In this document: in pieces, positions 48,355-59,978 of the stretch
Position numbering within the stretch: the first letter of the stretch is position 1
Layout of the letters: each line of letters begins with the position of its first letter
From: Tuctoria greenei
Lineage: Eukaryota > Streptophyta > Magnoliopsida > Poales > Poaceae
Assembly (NCBI GenBank): GCA_036927565.1
Contig: JAYESD010000005.1
Span: 96,884,301 to 96,948,300 of the forward strand
Direction: 5' to 3'
Length of the DNA stretch: 64,000 bases
Position numbers and translations under genes: made by a program
The notes under the pieces: model-generated
Database searches by the model: none
What the model was told of the DNA's origin: nothing
Seen by the model: the letters and a program-made list of their open reading frames with translations, nothing else

Positions 48355-50488
48355 ATGGGCCGCGACAAGAAGGGAAAGGGCAAGGCTATCGAGGAGACGG
48401 CCGCCAAAAAGAAGAAGCTGTCGAAGGAGGCAAAGAAAGCCCTAATGGCCGCTCGTGCCGCCGAGGAGCGAGAGCGTGGCCGAGGAGGATCGTTGAGGAT
48501 CTGCGAGGCCCGTAAGAGGCAGCCTCCCGTGCCAGAGGAGTTCGAGGAAGAGGAGGAGCCCGAAGTGTTGCTTGTTCGTCGGCGCTCAGCCAGGACAGCG
48601 GGGGTCACCCAGCTGCAGCCTCGAGACCGAGAGCGTCAGCTGCTCTATGAGATGGACACCAACGTCCGTGTCACTGAGGGTGTCCGCCTGACCGATTACC
48701 GGAAGATGAAGGCCAAGCAGCTCAGAAAGCTCAGGTGGAGAATTTTACTTGAGGAGTGGTTCCCACATCCCAGAGAGTCACTCGTGGACAGCCGATTTTG
48801 GACCCTGACACAGGCGTCACTGTACGAGACTTACAAACATCGGGGCCATATGCTCTTCCAGCATAATTTCCTGGATTGGGATCAACTTGCACTGGCAGCC
48901 GAGACAGAAATACGCCCTTACTTTGAGAGGTATAGAGGGCTTGTGGAGCTGATGTCCTACGAGAGGAGTGCCTACGTGGAGGATTGGGTCCGAGTATTCT
49001 ATGCCACACTCTATGTCTCTTTGGACCGCAGATCTATTGATTTCATTTTCATGGGCCCGCATCATCACTTGACCAGGCAAACTTTGGAATAGCTGCTAGG
49101 AGTGGATCTCCATGACACATGCCTGCACGAGAGGGTGTATGGACAGGCTGACCCATCGAGGAGGCCGCTTACTGGAGGAGTGGCACCACCACTTGAGGAG
49201 ATACGTCCACTGTTTGCTCAGCCTTTCTCTCCAGACCAGCTGAGGGTACCAGCACTACTCACTCTAGCTGCACGCACTGTGCACCTTGCCTTGCGCCGCA
49301 CACTTCTGCCGAGGTCCGGATACCTTGAGGGGTTCACCAGCCTGCACCAGACTCTCCTGTTCTACATCATGAACGGGATGGAGTTTGACATTGTGGACAT
49401 CCTCATATGTGAGATGGAGGACGTAATCACTGATGGAGTTGGGATGATGAGGCAACTCATATTTGGTCACTGGATCAGTTACTTGCTCTACATGGTAGCT
49501 CCAGAGGGGTCCGCCATGCATGACAGTCTCACCGACGAGAGCATCACACGGTTCAGTCACTACCGTGCTCTAGCTCCTGGAGACTGCTGCCTTGGACGTC
49601 CTGTTGAGCGTCAGGTCCGTGCTCGTCTATCCGAGGAAGACTGGTCAGACTTGGAGAAGGGAGACGAGATACTAGCACAGGTAGAGGCTCAGGGTGAGGA
49701 CCTTCAGCATATTTGGTTCGAGAGTGACACCAGCGATAGTGTCGAGGAGTACTTCCCGCCTCCTCCCTCACCCAGGCAACACGACGCGGAGGCTGGAGGC
49801 TCGACTGTGCCACCTCCTACTCCAACTCCCGTGTCAGAGGCACATGTCTCTCAACCATCTGAGCTTACCTCCCTACTTCAGCAGATGGTTGAGCAGCAGT
49901 GCCTGGACCAGCTTGCAGCTGAGCAGGACAGAGCTGAGCAGGCTGCACGTCTCTTGGAGCTCCAGCAAAAAGCAGCAGGAGATGCAGTGACAGATCGCCC
50001 GCGAGAGGCGAGAGGACACCGACAGGATGTCTGGGCTATTTGATCAGACACACCAGCGCTCTCTTGACCAGCAGGAGCAGACGCAGCAGGCGATGATGGG
50101 CATCCTGGGGTTGATCACCAACCTCTACACACAGACTGGGATTGCCCTGCCGTCGTAGCTTCCAGGCCTTGCTCCAGGCCCAACTGTTCTGGCTCCAGCT
50201 TCAGCACCAGTACCGGCCACGTCGATCCCGACGATAAGCAAGTCCCCACTGCTTGCTCCAGGTGCTCCTATCCACTCTCCCCTGCCGGCTACGATGTTTT
50301 TCCAGCAGACGCCGGCGTCCGTTGTCAGTGCCCCGTTGCCAGCAGCTCAGACTCATCAGGCACCGACAGCGGCTCCTACAGCTCCCGCCACCTCTACTCC
50401 AGCTTTGGCAGCAGCAGGCAGCAGCTCCGACGACAGCACCCCCGACGGTGACCAGTTCGTCATCGCTCCGAGCGCTCAAGATCATTAG
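48355..50488 (+). pseudogene. Element C extra gene after pol (env-position, putative plant transposon protein), broken
   Basis: Start at 48355 (MGRDKKGKGKAIEE), the first ATG of the long frame. It begins with a Lys-rich basic segment and an acidic stretch (EEFEEEEEPE), then a helical domain with aromatic motifs (WTLTQASLYETYKH, YVEDWVRVFYATLYV, LLFYIMNGMEFDIV). That domain resembles the putative plant transposon protein family found in extra genes of SIRE-like and Athila-like elements. A Gln-rich coiled-coil tail and a Pro/Ala/Ser-rich C-terminus follow. One TAG interrupts it at 49090-49092 in an otherwise continuous frame to 50043. A frameshift near 49970 and stops at 49988 and 50156 break the tail, which ends at 50488. 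I see no convincing transmembrane segment or signal peptide, so calling it an envelope is not supported. Function is unknown. Confidence 0.75.
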
Positions 50489-50835
50489 GCACTCGGCTTC
50501 CTTTTTGGTGTCTTGATGCCAAAGGGGGAGAAGAGTTAGGGGGAGTCTAGCTTAGCCTCAAGGGGAGTCCTAACTGTAGGGGGAGTCTATCTTTTTGGAG
50601 TTTTTGGAGTCCTTTTGTAATTTGCTGGCTTGCTACTTTTTTGCTTTTCATTGAGTGTTCTTGTGACTCTTAATTCTCTCATATGTTATTGATCGTTAAG
50701 CTTTCAAGTTATTAATCTCTTTTGAGTCTTCAAGTTTAATGTGCCATATCTTGTACTCATTGCATATCTTCTTGAGTATCGTATTGTCAAATTCATTACT
50801 ATTATGCCTTACTTGTTGTGTGGTCATCAATCACC
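50489..50835 (+). other. Element C 3' untranslated stretch with repeated purine tracts
   Basis: No gene. Four GGGGAG-type purine runs lie at about 50521-50585, similar to the true polypurine tract 250 bases further on. Confidence 0.7.
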
Positions 50836-50847
50836 AAAAAGGGGGAG
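50836..50847 (+). other. Polypurine tract of element C
   Basis: AAAAAGGGGGAGA ends two bases before the 3' LTR TG. Confidence 0.85.
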
Positions 50848-50849
50848 AT

Positions 50850-52293
50850 TGAAAGCATCTAGGCCCCCATGAGGTATGGTTTCGGTGATTAATGACAACC
50901 ATTGGATTTTACTAATGAATTTGTGGATGCAAGGTCTCCCATATCACTCATCACACTCAAATGAAATCTATATGAATTTAATCTACTACTCATTGGATAT
51001 AATTGGAGACCCCTAAACAATCACTCTATGAGATCAATTAATGTTTATGAAGATTAGAAGTAAAAGCTCACATGTCAAAATTATTCAACTAAAATTGACA
51101 GCACCCAATGCTTGATAGTCATCAGAAGAATATTTCCAACTAATGCCTAAGAGGTCAATCGAGCAAATTCCAAAAGAATCACTTAGAACAACTTGAAGCA
51201 AAAAAAATCAACTCACTGGATCAACCGATGATTCCAGAAAACAACACATCAGTCGAGTTGGTTCAGCAGAAGAAGAAGACCTCAGAACTAAGTACTCACC
51301 GGATCATCCGATGATGAAGGGCATGTTACATCGGTCCATCAATACAGTAAGCAATCTCCCTGGACCAAGTGTAACACCGGACCATCCGATGTAAAACAAT
51401 GAACACATCGGTCGATCACTCCAGTAAGAATCAATTCTGAACTAATTCTGGATGAAGTGCCACCGGATCATCCGATGAGAAGGCAAGGGTAATATCGGTC
51501 TAACAAAGGTCATATTTGACATAGTGACATCAGCTAATTTGGATTTGACCGATGATAACTGAAGGGGGAGCATCGGATCATCCAGTGTTTGCAGAACAGT
51601 GATGTCAGCCTACTTTTCCAACAGCTATTTCGTGGAGGCTGGCTATTTATACCCCTTCATCCAATCTATTCAACAAGTCCTGATAACTAGAGCTACTCTA
51701 CACATTCTCAAGCATTCAAGACGTTGAGCTAACACTTCTAGATCATCTACACCACTTACACACCAAGAGATAGGCTAGAACTTGCTAGAGATAGTGCTTG
51801 TGTGCTTCCATTCTTGGTGATTGGAATCTATAGTATAGTGAGAGCTGTAAGGGAGTGTCCCTTTGTGATTGTATTGGAGAGAGCCTTCCGGAGCTTGCCA
51901 AGACGGTTGTGGAAGCCCGGAGGATTCAACTTGTACAAGGCTTGAGCTCCACCTTGCCGAGGTTGGCGAACGGAGAAGTATAGTGAGGGTCCCTGGTCTC
52001 GGTGACTTGGGAGTGGCTATACCCTTTGGTGGGTGCCACAACGTGGATGTAGGAAGATCTTGACGATCTTGCCGAACCACGGGATAAATCTCCGTGTCTT
52101 TGTGTCTCCTCGGGAGTTTGCGCTTTCTTCCTCTCTCCTTACACTTATGCATTTCATATACCGCAAAGTTACTATTCACTTGAATGCATAGGTTGTTTGC
52201 ATAGGGAATTGGGCTTTTAGTAATTAAGTTTTATTACTTTAATTTTTGAAAAGAAGCCCAATTCACCCCCCTCTTGGGCATTCAATCCTTACA
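50850..52293 (+). repeat. 3' LTR of element C (1444 bp)
   Basis: TGAAAGCATCTAGG to CAATCCTTACA. A few per cent different from the 5' LTR by eye. It is followed by the target duplicate TCGAG. Confidence 0.95.
51644..51651 (+). promoter_or_regulatory. TATA-like box of element C 3' LTR
   Basis: TATTTATA, equivalent to 41196-41203. Confidence 0.55.
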
Positions 52294-52298
52294 TCGAG
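52294..52298 (+). other. Target-site duplicate of element C, right
   Basis: TCGAG, matching 40399-40403. Confidence 0.92.
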
Positions 52299-54681
52299 TC
52301 AACAAGGAGTTACTCTTGTTGAGTAAGAAGAGCGGACCCCCCTGGGAGGGTCCAGGTCACTGCTGAAGAAGCTCCGTGATCCTTCAACAAGGACCCGATG
52401 ATCCCCGAAGAAGGTCCGGACCCCTCCGGGAGGGTCCGGGTTGATGAGGAGGAAGCTCCGGGCCCCTCCGGGAGGGTCCGGACAGTCCAACGCCTAGTGT
52501 ACTTCATCAGTGAAGTACTCCATGATGCCAAAACTCGATACCTGGAAGTACATAAACTGTTATATTGAATTCTTATTGCTTCTAGGAAGCTCCGACACTA
52601 TTTCCAAGCTCACAAGATTTCAGTGGTGACTTCATATCCACTACGAGCGATTTTGCATAATCCCAACTCTACCGGGAACATTGCAAAGTGGGCAGCGGAA
52701 TTGGCCGAGTTTGACCTTGAATTCGTCCCAAGACAAGCAATTAAAAGTCAAGCATTAGCGGACTTTGTGGCGGAATGGACCCCCTCTCCATCAAACCCTG
52801 GGGGCCCTAGTGAGCAGAAGCCAGAACTCAAGGCTCCGATCTTTACCGAGCCTCACTGGACTCTCTACTTCGACAGCTCCTTGCAGAAGTAGGGGGCCGG
52901 AGCTGTAGTCCTTCTCCTCGCTCCGACCGGGGAGAAGGTTAAATACATGGTACACCTTGACTTCGAGGCAACCAACAACATGGCGGAGTACGAAGCACTC
53001 ATTTACGAACTAAAGGTGGCACTATCATATGGTGTCAAGCAGGTGTTGGTCAAGGGAGATTCGCAGCTCATCATTAAATAGGTGAAGGGTGAATGCTCCT
53101 GCAACAATCCCCAACTAGCTGCTTATCTCCTTGAAGTCCAGAGGCTTCAGAAGGACTTCGAAGTCCTGGACCTCCACCATGTAGATCGTCTCCATAACGC
53201 TGAAACTGACGAACTCTCGACGAAAGCGTCAACCGGAGCTCCGGCTCCCAACGGAACCTTCGTCTGGAGGTTGTCTAAACCGACAGCTCAGACTGCCGAA
53301 CTGAGCGAAGGGGGCAAGACCAGCACCTCAAAGCTGGCAGTCCCGATGCCCCTATTACCATGGCAACCATAAGGGTCGTAGGTGCTGTCGGATGCTCCAA
53401 GCAAGCCAGCACGCAAGACTCAAATGCTCAAGCTAGCTCTGATGCATGGATCTCAGAGATCTAGAGCTACTTGAAAGACAACTTCCTTCCTGAAGATGAT
53501 GTATCCGCTGACCGGATCGTCAGATTGGCTAAAAAATACACGCTGGTAGAAGGGGATCTCTACCGGCGCGGTGCCAACGGCGTCCTAATGCAGTGCATCA
53601 CAAGGGAAGAAGGTTGCGAGCTCCTTGTAGAAATCCACGTAGGCGAGTGTGGGAACCACACGTCTTCCCGCACGCTGGTCGGTAAAGCCTTTTGGCATGG
53701 CTTTTACTGGCCTACAGCGCTCCAGGATGCAACTGTGCTGGTGAAGAAATGTGAAGCATGCCAGTTTCATGCAAAACAAATTCACACACCGGCCCAACCT
53801 CTACAAATGATACCTCCTACATGGCCTTTTGCTGTGTGGGGGATGGATATCTTGGGACCTTTCCCAAGAGCTGTCGGAGGTTACAAGTTCCTGTACGTCG
53901 CCATTGATAAATTCATCAAATGGCTAGAAGCAACTCCAGTTGTGACAATAAACAAACAATCAACCATCAACTTATTACAGTCCATTGTATGCAGATTTGG
54001 AGTCCGAAGCAAAATCATAACAGATAATGGGACCTAATTCACAAGCTCTTCATTCCGTGGATATTGCGAAGATCTCAGCATTCAAGTCAGCTACGCTTCC
54101 GTAGCTCACCTGGAAAATAATGGACAAGCCAGAGAGCAAATGTAGAAATCCTAAAAGGACTCAAGACGCGCACATATGAGCGTCTGAAAAAACATGGAGC
54201 CAACTAGATCAAAGAGCTTCTGCCCACTCTGTGGGCTAACAGGACAACTCCAAACCGGTCAACTGGAGAGACACCCTTCTTCCTGGTGTATGGAGCTGAA
54301 GCAGTCCTTCCTCCAGAAATCACCTTGGGGTCGCTCCGGGTCCGGACCTTCGACGATGCCGCGCAGGACCAGCTCCAGCGTGAATACCTTGACCTCCTTG
54401 AAGAGGGAAGGTATCGAGCAGCTGTTCAGAATGCCCGATACCGCCAAGCTCTCCAGCGCTATCACCAAAGACATGTTCCCAGCCGACAGCTTGAGGAAGG
54501 CGATCTGGTGCTACGGAGAATACAATCCAGAGAGGGGTCAAACAAACTCTCCCCCAGTTGGGAAGGACCCTTCCGAGTGATTAAAGTATCCCGTCCCGGA
54601 TGCGTTCGCTTGGCAACCGAGGATGGGACACCTCTCCCTAATCCTTGGAACATTGAGCACCTCCGTAAGTTTTACATTTAA
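52294..54681 (+). pseudogene. Element D pol, second part: RNase H domains and integrase
   Basis: Resumes the D frame after C. A linker of hairpin-forming repeats is translated in frame (PDPSGRVR, PGPSGRVR). RNase H follows (RLVYFISEVL, SRKLRHYF, KWAAELAEFDLEF; about 52490-52790). A second RNase H fold (WTLYFDSSL, NNMAEYEAL, LVKGDSQLI; about 52853-53230) reflects the dual RNase H known for the Tat clade. The integrase zinc finger (CGNHTSSRT, CEACQFHA) is at about 53640-53780. The integrase core (MDILGPF, ITDNGT then a stop at 54035-54037) and a C-terminal part (YGAEAVLPPEITLGSLRV; 54286-54681, ending HLRKFYI) complete it. Several stops (52889, 53080, 53461, 54035) and frameshifts near 54140-54280 inactivate it. 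Confidence 0.92.
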
Positions 54682-55924
54682 TATCACGGAGGTGAGCCTA
54701 TAGTTACACGAGATGTATGTTATAGAGTCATTGTACAGAGTCGGGTAGCTCCTCCGGGAGAACAGCCAGACCTTCTCCGGAAGGTCCGCAGAGTTCAGGC
54801 AACACTTGTCATAGTCTCATAACTAAAAGTGTAACTAGCTACCTTGGGTCAAACAAGAAACAAAACACACTTAGCTTGGTTCTGTATCCTAAGGGTGTAC
54901 TTGTTTCCCCTGTACCCTGGACCTATAATGAAAGACATCTTTGTGTGAAAACAGACTCCACGTGCATTTACTTTGTACAAGCTCAATATTTTTTATTTTT
55001 CTCTTTCTTGTCTATAACAAAGTTGTGCGATTCTCAAGAATTTTTTAGATCGACTAATTCATGTACAACTCGAGTCGCATTGTTAATTTCTTTGGGTTTT
55101 CACATTGTTGAATTGTTCACTTGCCTGAATGCTGCCAGCCAATCTAGGTCTGGAGTGTGCTATCAACTTAGCCTGGTCCTGCACCCTAAGTACGCCACTC
55201 TACCTACACCCCAGCAAGCCGAAGTAAGGTAGGTCCTGAAAACAATTGGACCTGGAGAAAACAACTCGGTGCACTTGATTGTATGAAGAGTTTCGCTTGG
55301 CCTAAAAATTTCTTACGAGAATAATAAGTCGCAACTGAGTTATAGATAGGAATTTTACTATTTTTCTTGACTTCAGTGTGCAGAAAAATTAAAGATATCA
55401 TGATGATGGTGAATTCAGCCGGAGCTACTAAAGATCTGACATTCCCTAGAAGGCTTGTAGTCGATGTTTTAAACATTGATAGCAAGCATTGCTGGAGCTA
55501 CTCAGTTCCGGTAAAACCATTGGACTAGCCGTCAAAATGAACAAAATATCGTAGGAAGACTCCAGAGGACTAACTGTCAACACTACATGTTGATGGAGAC
55601 CACCGCTGGAGCTACCAACCTCCGATGATGGTCAATGCCAGAGCCCTTAAGCTCTGACAACCTCAGGGAGTCTTCACTACCGAAGACTTCGGACCTACGC
55701 TCTACAAGTTTGAAGCACACAAGTTTTCAATAATTGTTACATCCTCTTGGTACATGTTCGCAATCAAATTGTGTACATCTACCAGGAGGCTAAGTGGGAC
55801 AAAAGTGTTGAAGACAAAAAATGAAATTCATAAAAAACTTGGATTTCATTCATTTGAAGACAAGAGATTACAAAATTGGAGAAGAAGAAGAGAGAATACA
55901 AGCGGGAACTACCAAGAGATGGTC
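54682..55924. other. Element D spacer between integrase and antisense gene
   Basis: No coding region that I can support on either strand. It contains scattered GGAGCTAC/CTCCGG short repeats in its second half. In the Tat clade a long non-coding stretch at this place is common. Confidence 0.6.
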
Positions 55925-58900
55925 CTAGACCCTATGGAAGAATGAGGCGACCTTCTGGGCAACCTTAGAAACGTTGGTCTGGGCAGCTTCTCCCTCTGCG
56001 ACGACGGGGCCTTGGAGCACCGGGTCGAGGGGGAATTGGGGGTCCCAGCTTATGTAGCACGACAGAATAAATTTTGCGACGCTCTTGGCCAGGGATTGTC
56101 CCTCGGTTTCCAGCTGGTCCGCAATGATGTCGCCCATCTTGGTGAGATTGTTGCCTGCTGAACTCAGCGGCTGCAATGCCTGGTCCATCTCCGGTTCCAG
56201 CGCGTCATTGGCTTTGCCTAGGAAGTCCCAAACTTGTTGGTACTCCGCAACCCTGCCGCTTCGCATCTCCTCTAAGGATCTTTTGGCCTCCGCAAGCTCC
56301 GAGTTCTCCCGAGCAAGATGCTCCACCTATTTGGCGTTCTGCTGAATATTTTTAGCAACATGCCTTTTGAGTTTACTGAGCTCTTTCTCCCGGAGTTGGA
56401 TCTCGTTCCGGCGGTTAACCAGGTCCTTCTCCCAGCCCCGCACCTTCTTCTCCCTGGCAGCAACGTCAGTTTCCCTCCTATGGAGTTCCTGTCCTCGCTG
56501 CCAGGCCTTCTTCTCCTCTCTCTCGCAGCGCTCATCCAATTTCTTGGTGCGCTCCTCGAGAGTCTTGTCACCCAGAGTTAGCCTCTGAGTAAGCTCTTCT
56601 TCCCTCTTCACGACATCATCCTACATCTCTAGGAGTTTTTGCTCTTCATCCTCAAGCTTTCTCTCCCGCACCTCAAGAGCCTCCCGGTGCTTGACGAGAC
56701 TGGCGTGGATGGCGTCGAGCCTCTCTTGGCGATCATCTGCTGCGCTATTAGCAGCTTTGGCCTGTTCGTAAATGGACCGGGACTGGTTGTCAAGGGATCG
56801 CGTCATGCTTTCCCTCTCATCCAGCAGCTTACCCCAGTACTCCAGGCGGATCTTCTCCTTCCTCACCCACTCCTTGTCTTCAGCCAGCCTCGACTGCGCC
56901 AGCTTCGTCTCAAATTGGAGTCGGTTGCACCACCTCCTAAGAGTTTGATGTTCCTCCTCGAGAGCCTTGCTATCGTGGTAAAAAGCCAGCTGAACCTTGC
57001 GAAGACTGGAGCAGGCGTTGTCAATAGACAACGACAGAGGGATCGGGTCCGGACCTGCCGGGGTCATCTCCTCCGGTTCCAGTTGGTTTTCTGTGACAAA
57101 AATTGGGTCCCACTATACAAGAGCGGTTCCCTGAGCTTCCGCGGCACTAGGGCCGCCCTCCATAATAGCCTCGACCGCCGTCGAGGAAGGTTCTGCTACA
57201 GAAGCTTCAACCTCCAGAGTTGGCTCTGAAGGCCCCACCACTAGGTCGTCAATAGCTGGTCCCTCAAGCGGGGGACCAGCAACTTCATCTCGGCACCCTG
57301 GCTCGGGTGCGGGCACCTCCAGGATCACCACCTCCGGGGCAGGTGTTGAAGGTTCGGTCGGAGCTGAAGCCACATCCGACTACGACGCTGGTGCATCCTC
57401 CACCGCCAGCCCAGGCGCTGAAGCTTCAGCCATCATAGGATCGGATGTCGGCACCTCTGCAGCGATTGGTTCAGGCGCCGGAACCTCTCCGACCACCGGC
57501 TCTATCGCCGGAACTTCTGTAGCAACCGGCTCTACAGCCAGAACTTCTTTGATAACCGGCTCAGGTGTTGGAGCTTCATCAACCACCAGCTCTACCATCG
57601 AGGCATCATCAACCACCGCCTCTACCACTGAGGCATCATCAACCATTGGATCCACCTCTGGGGCTTCGACAACATCCAGCACTAGGGCCAGAATCACAGA
57701 CATCTCCGGTTCTGAGACCGGAGCGTCCACCATATCAGCGTCCAAACCCAAAGCTTTGACCTCCGGGACAGGCGCCGCTGGTACATCTTCATTTCCGTGG
57801 TCCGGCTCTACCACGGGAGCTTCTCGGTATGAATCAAGGTCCAAGACCACGACAACCAGCGCCGGAGCTGTCGCAGCCTCAGCCACCCCTTGGGGCGGTG
57901 CTGGAATTGGAGCTGGAGCTTCCGTCTCCACAGCATCAGTTGCTGTCGCAGGAGCCGGAGCTTCAGTCCTTTTCTTGGGGACACTGCAGATGAAGGACGA
58001 AGAAACTCAAAACACAGTTACAACACAAAACAACTAACTGAGGTAAAAAATAAAAATTACCTCGGAAGGTTTCCGCACCAGTTAGCACAGAACCTCTTCT
58101 CTGGACGCTCAGGACTGGATCCAGGCTCCACTGGCATATCTGTTCCGGAAGGTTCCCCAGAGCTCGCCGCAACCATCGGCGCTGCTTTGGTCGAGGCCCC
58201 CCTCAATCGGGAAGAACTTCTGGACCCAGAGCCTTCAGTTCGTCCTGGCACTGTAGCCATACGACCGGAACTGGCACCCTGAGGAGATGCCGATGTTGGA
58301 GTGGATGCCGCTGTTGAAGACCTCCCCCTCCGGGGAGAAGGGGCCGCTGAGAAGGAGCAGGCTTGATGGACCTTCCATCAGAGTGCTTCAGCTTCCTTTT
58401 GTGGCTCGAGGGCTCGACCAACTCTTTGCCCTTGCCCGAGACTTCAACTCTCTATTCCGGGACAGAGGGGGGACCACCCTCGGAGGCCCCAAAGATCACT
58501 AACCTGGTGGTCGAACGCTTCTCGACGACACCAAGGTCATCAAGCAACGACATCTTACGTCGGAGCTCCCTACTGAACTCTGCTTCCATGTTAAGAGGCA
58601 GAAAAGCCGCCGGTGGAGACAAGTAGTTGCCCTCAACGTCGATGCCGTGCTGGAACTTCTTGAGGTGAAGCTCCAAGGTTGCGCCTTCCAGGTTGGTCTT
58701 CAAACCGGTTTCGATCCGGCCATCGTCCATCGTGTTCTTGAGGGCCCAAGCAAGCTTCTCCCTCTTCTTCAGCGGAGCCCACCTGTTGGCCAGGAAGTTG
58801 CAAAATACCGCCTGAGGAGTCACCCCTCCTTCCACGCACCGGCAGATCCTGGTCAGAGAAGGGTTGAAGGCGTCCGACAACACCGAAACTTTGCTCCAAG

Positions 58901-59441
58901 CTTCAGTGTTGACGTTGGCGAGGCCTACGGGCAACTCCATCCTCTCATGCTCCTCTGCCCTGATAACGATCCAATGCTGCTTCCAGTCGTCCCACTTGCT
59001 GGAAGGGAACGACCGCAAGTACTTGTGTGGGCACTTCTTGCGCTTAACAAAGTAATAGAAGCCAAGGTACTCGTCACTCTTGTCGGTGGTGTGGATTGTG
59101 AAAAAGGTGCAGAAGAGCTTGACGCAGGGAGGAATACCCACCCACATCTCGCAGAAGTGAAAAAAGATCGACACCAAAAGAATGGAGTGGGGGCCAAGGT
59201 GGTACAGCTGCAGACCATAGAAGTCTAGCAGCATCAAGAGAAAAGAAGAAAAGGGTGGGATCAGTCCCACCATGGCGTACGCGAAGAAGTACACCATTTC
59301 GCTGGCGTGATCCTTCTCGAATAGAAGCTTGCTGGCGCGGACCTGGTGATCGAAGAAGGTACTGGACCACCCCATGAGGGCCCGGACCTGCTTCAAGTTG
59401 TTGTCGGTCTTGAGGCGGCTCTCGCGTAGACCCAACTGCAT
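55925..59441 (-). pseudogene. Antisense extra gene of element D (putative gypsy-type transposon protein), spliced, decayed
   Basis: Minus strand, start ATG at 59441 (MQLGLRESRLK). Residues 1-329 (to a TAG at 58452) form a conserved globular domain (FYGLQLYHLGPHS, WDDWKQHWIVI, AWALKNTMDDG) that matches my memory of the Pfam family called putative gypsy type transposon. After the stop the frame goes on (KELVEPSSHKRKLKHSD), shifts once near 58330, and reaches an intron at 58060-57984 with GT/AG ends. Exon 2 encodes a long Glu/Pro/Ala/Val-rich repeat region (about 57983-57113), then heptad-rich coiled coil (57067-56327) and a C-terminal helical part ending at 55925. In-frame stops lie near 57380, 57113, 56621 and 56327. 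Extra genes, some antisense, between integrase and 3' LTR are known for Tat elements. Function is unknown. Confidence 0.8.
57984..58060 (-). other. Predicted 77-base intron in the antisense gene of D
   Basis: Minus strand CCGAG/GTAATT donor and CATCTGCAG/TGTCC acceptor around a T-rich sequence. Reading through it hits TAA at once. Removing it joins the upstream frame to the downstream frame (two bases of a codon before, one after), so coding continues. Confidence 0.75.
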
Positions 59442-59978
59442 CGCAGCTCAAGCGGGGCTAGAGACGAAAAGCAAGCGAGAGTTTGGAAGGTTTGCGCACA
59501 AGAGCGAATGAAGGCATAAAGAACCCCCAAACGATGCATGCTTTCCTTCTTAAGTAAGCCCCCGCAACGCTTGGATGGAAACCGCAGAGGAACCGACGTT
59601 ACAATTCAAAAACTTCACCCTGCCAATGACAAGGGGGCCCGAGGCCACCCCGACGTTCAAGTTGAGGTCCTTACCCAGGCGAACGGTTGTCATCATGAAA
59701 GGCGGGACACCCGAGGGCGGCGGCCTCACAAGGTGCGCGGAACCAATACGATTTTCGTATCGGGAACCGGCGAACTTCAATTGCATGAGATCCGCACGTT
59801 AAGATCTCACCTGCTGCATCTAGGATATGCCACACGGCGGTGGTTTAATTGCAAATTACTGCCAACAGCACATCTGAAGATCTTTGAAGACACGACACAA
59901 AATTCGAAGGATGGACCAACCTCCGGCAAAATGACTCCTTCCAAAAGGTCTCTCCCAGAGGTGGGCCCAGGGGGCCAC
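59442..59978. other. Element D stretch between antisense gene start and 3' LTR
   Basis: No gene. It would contain the antisense promoter and leader: on the minus strand a pyrimidine-rich leader (CTCTCGCTTGCTTTTCG) lies just before the ATG. A G-rich run ending GGGCCCAGGGGGCCAC abuts the LTR and is probably the polypurine tract region (about 59958-59978). Confidence 0.5.

Noticed and set aside
48355..50488. True envelope gene in element C
   Set aside because: No signal peptide, transmembrane helix or cleavage site visible; only the position is envelope-like.
56639..57229. Plus-strand frames opposite the antisense gene of D, including 57549-58037
   Set aside because: Shadows of the biased codons of the reverse-strand gene; no similarity recognised.
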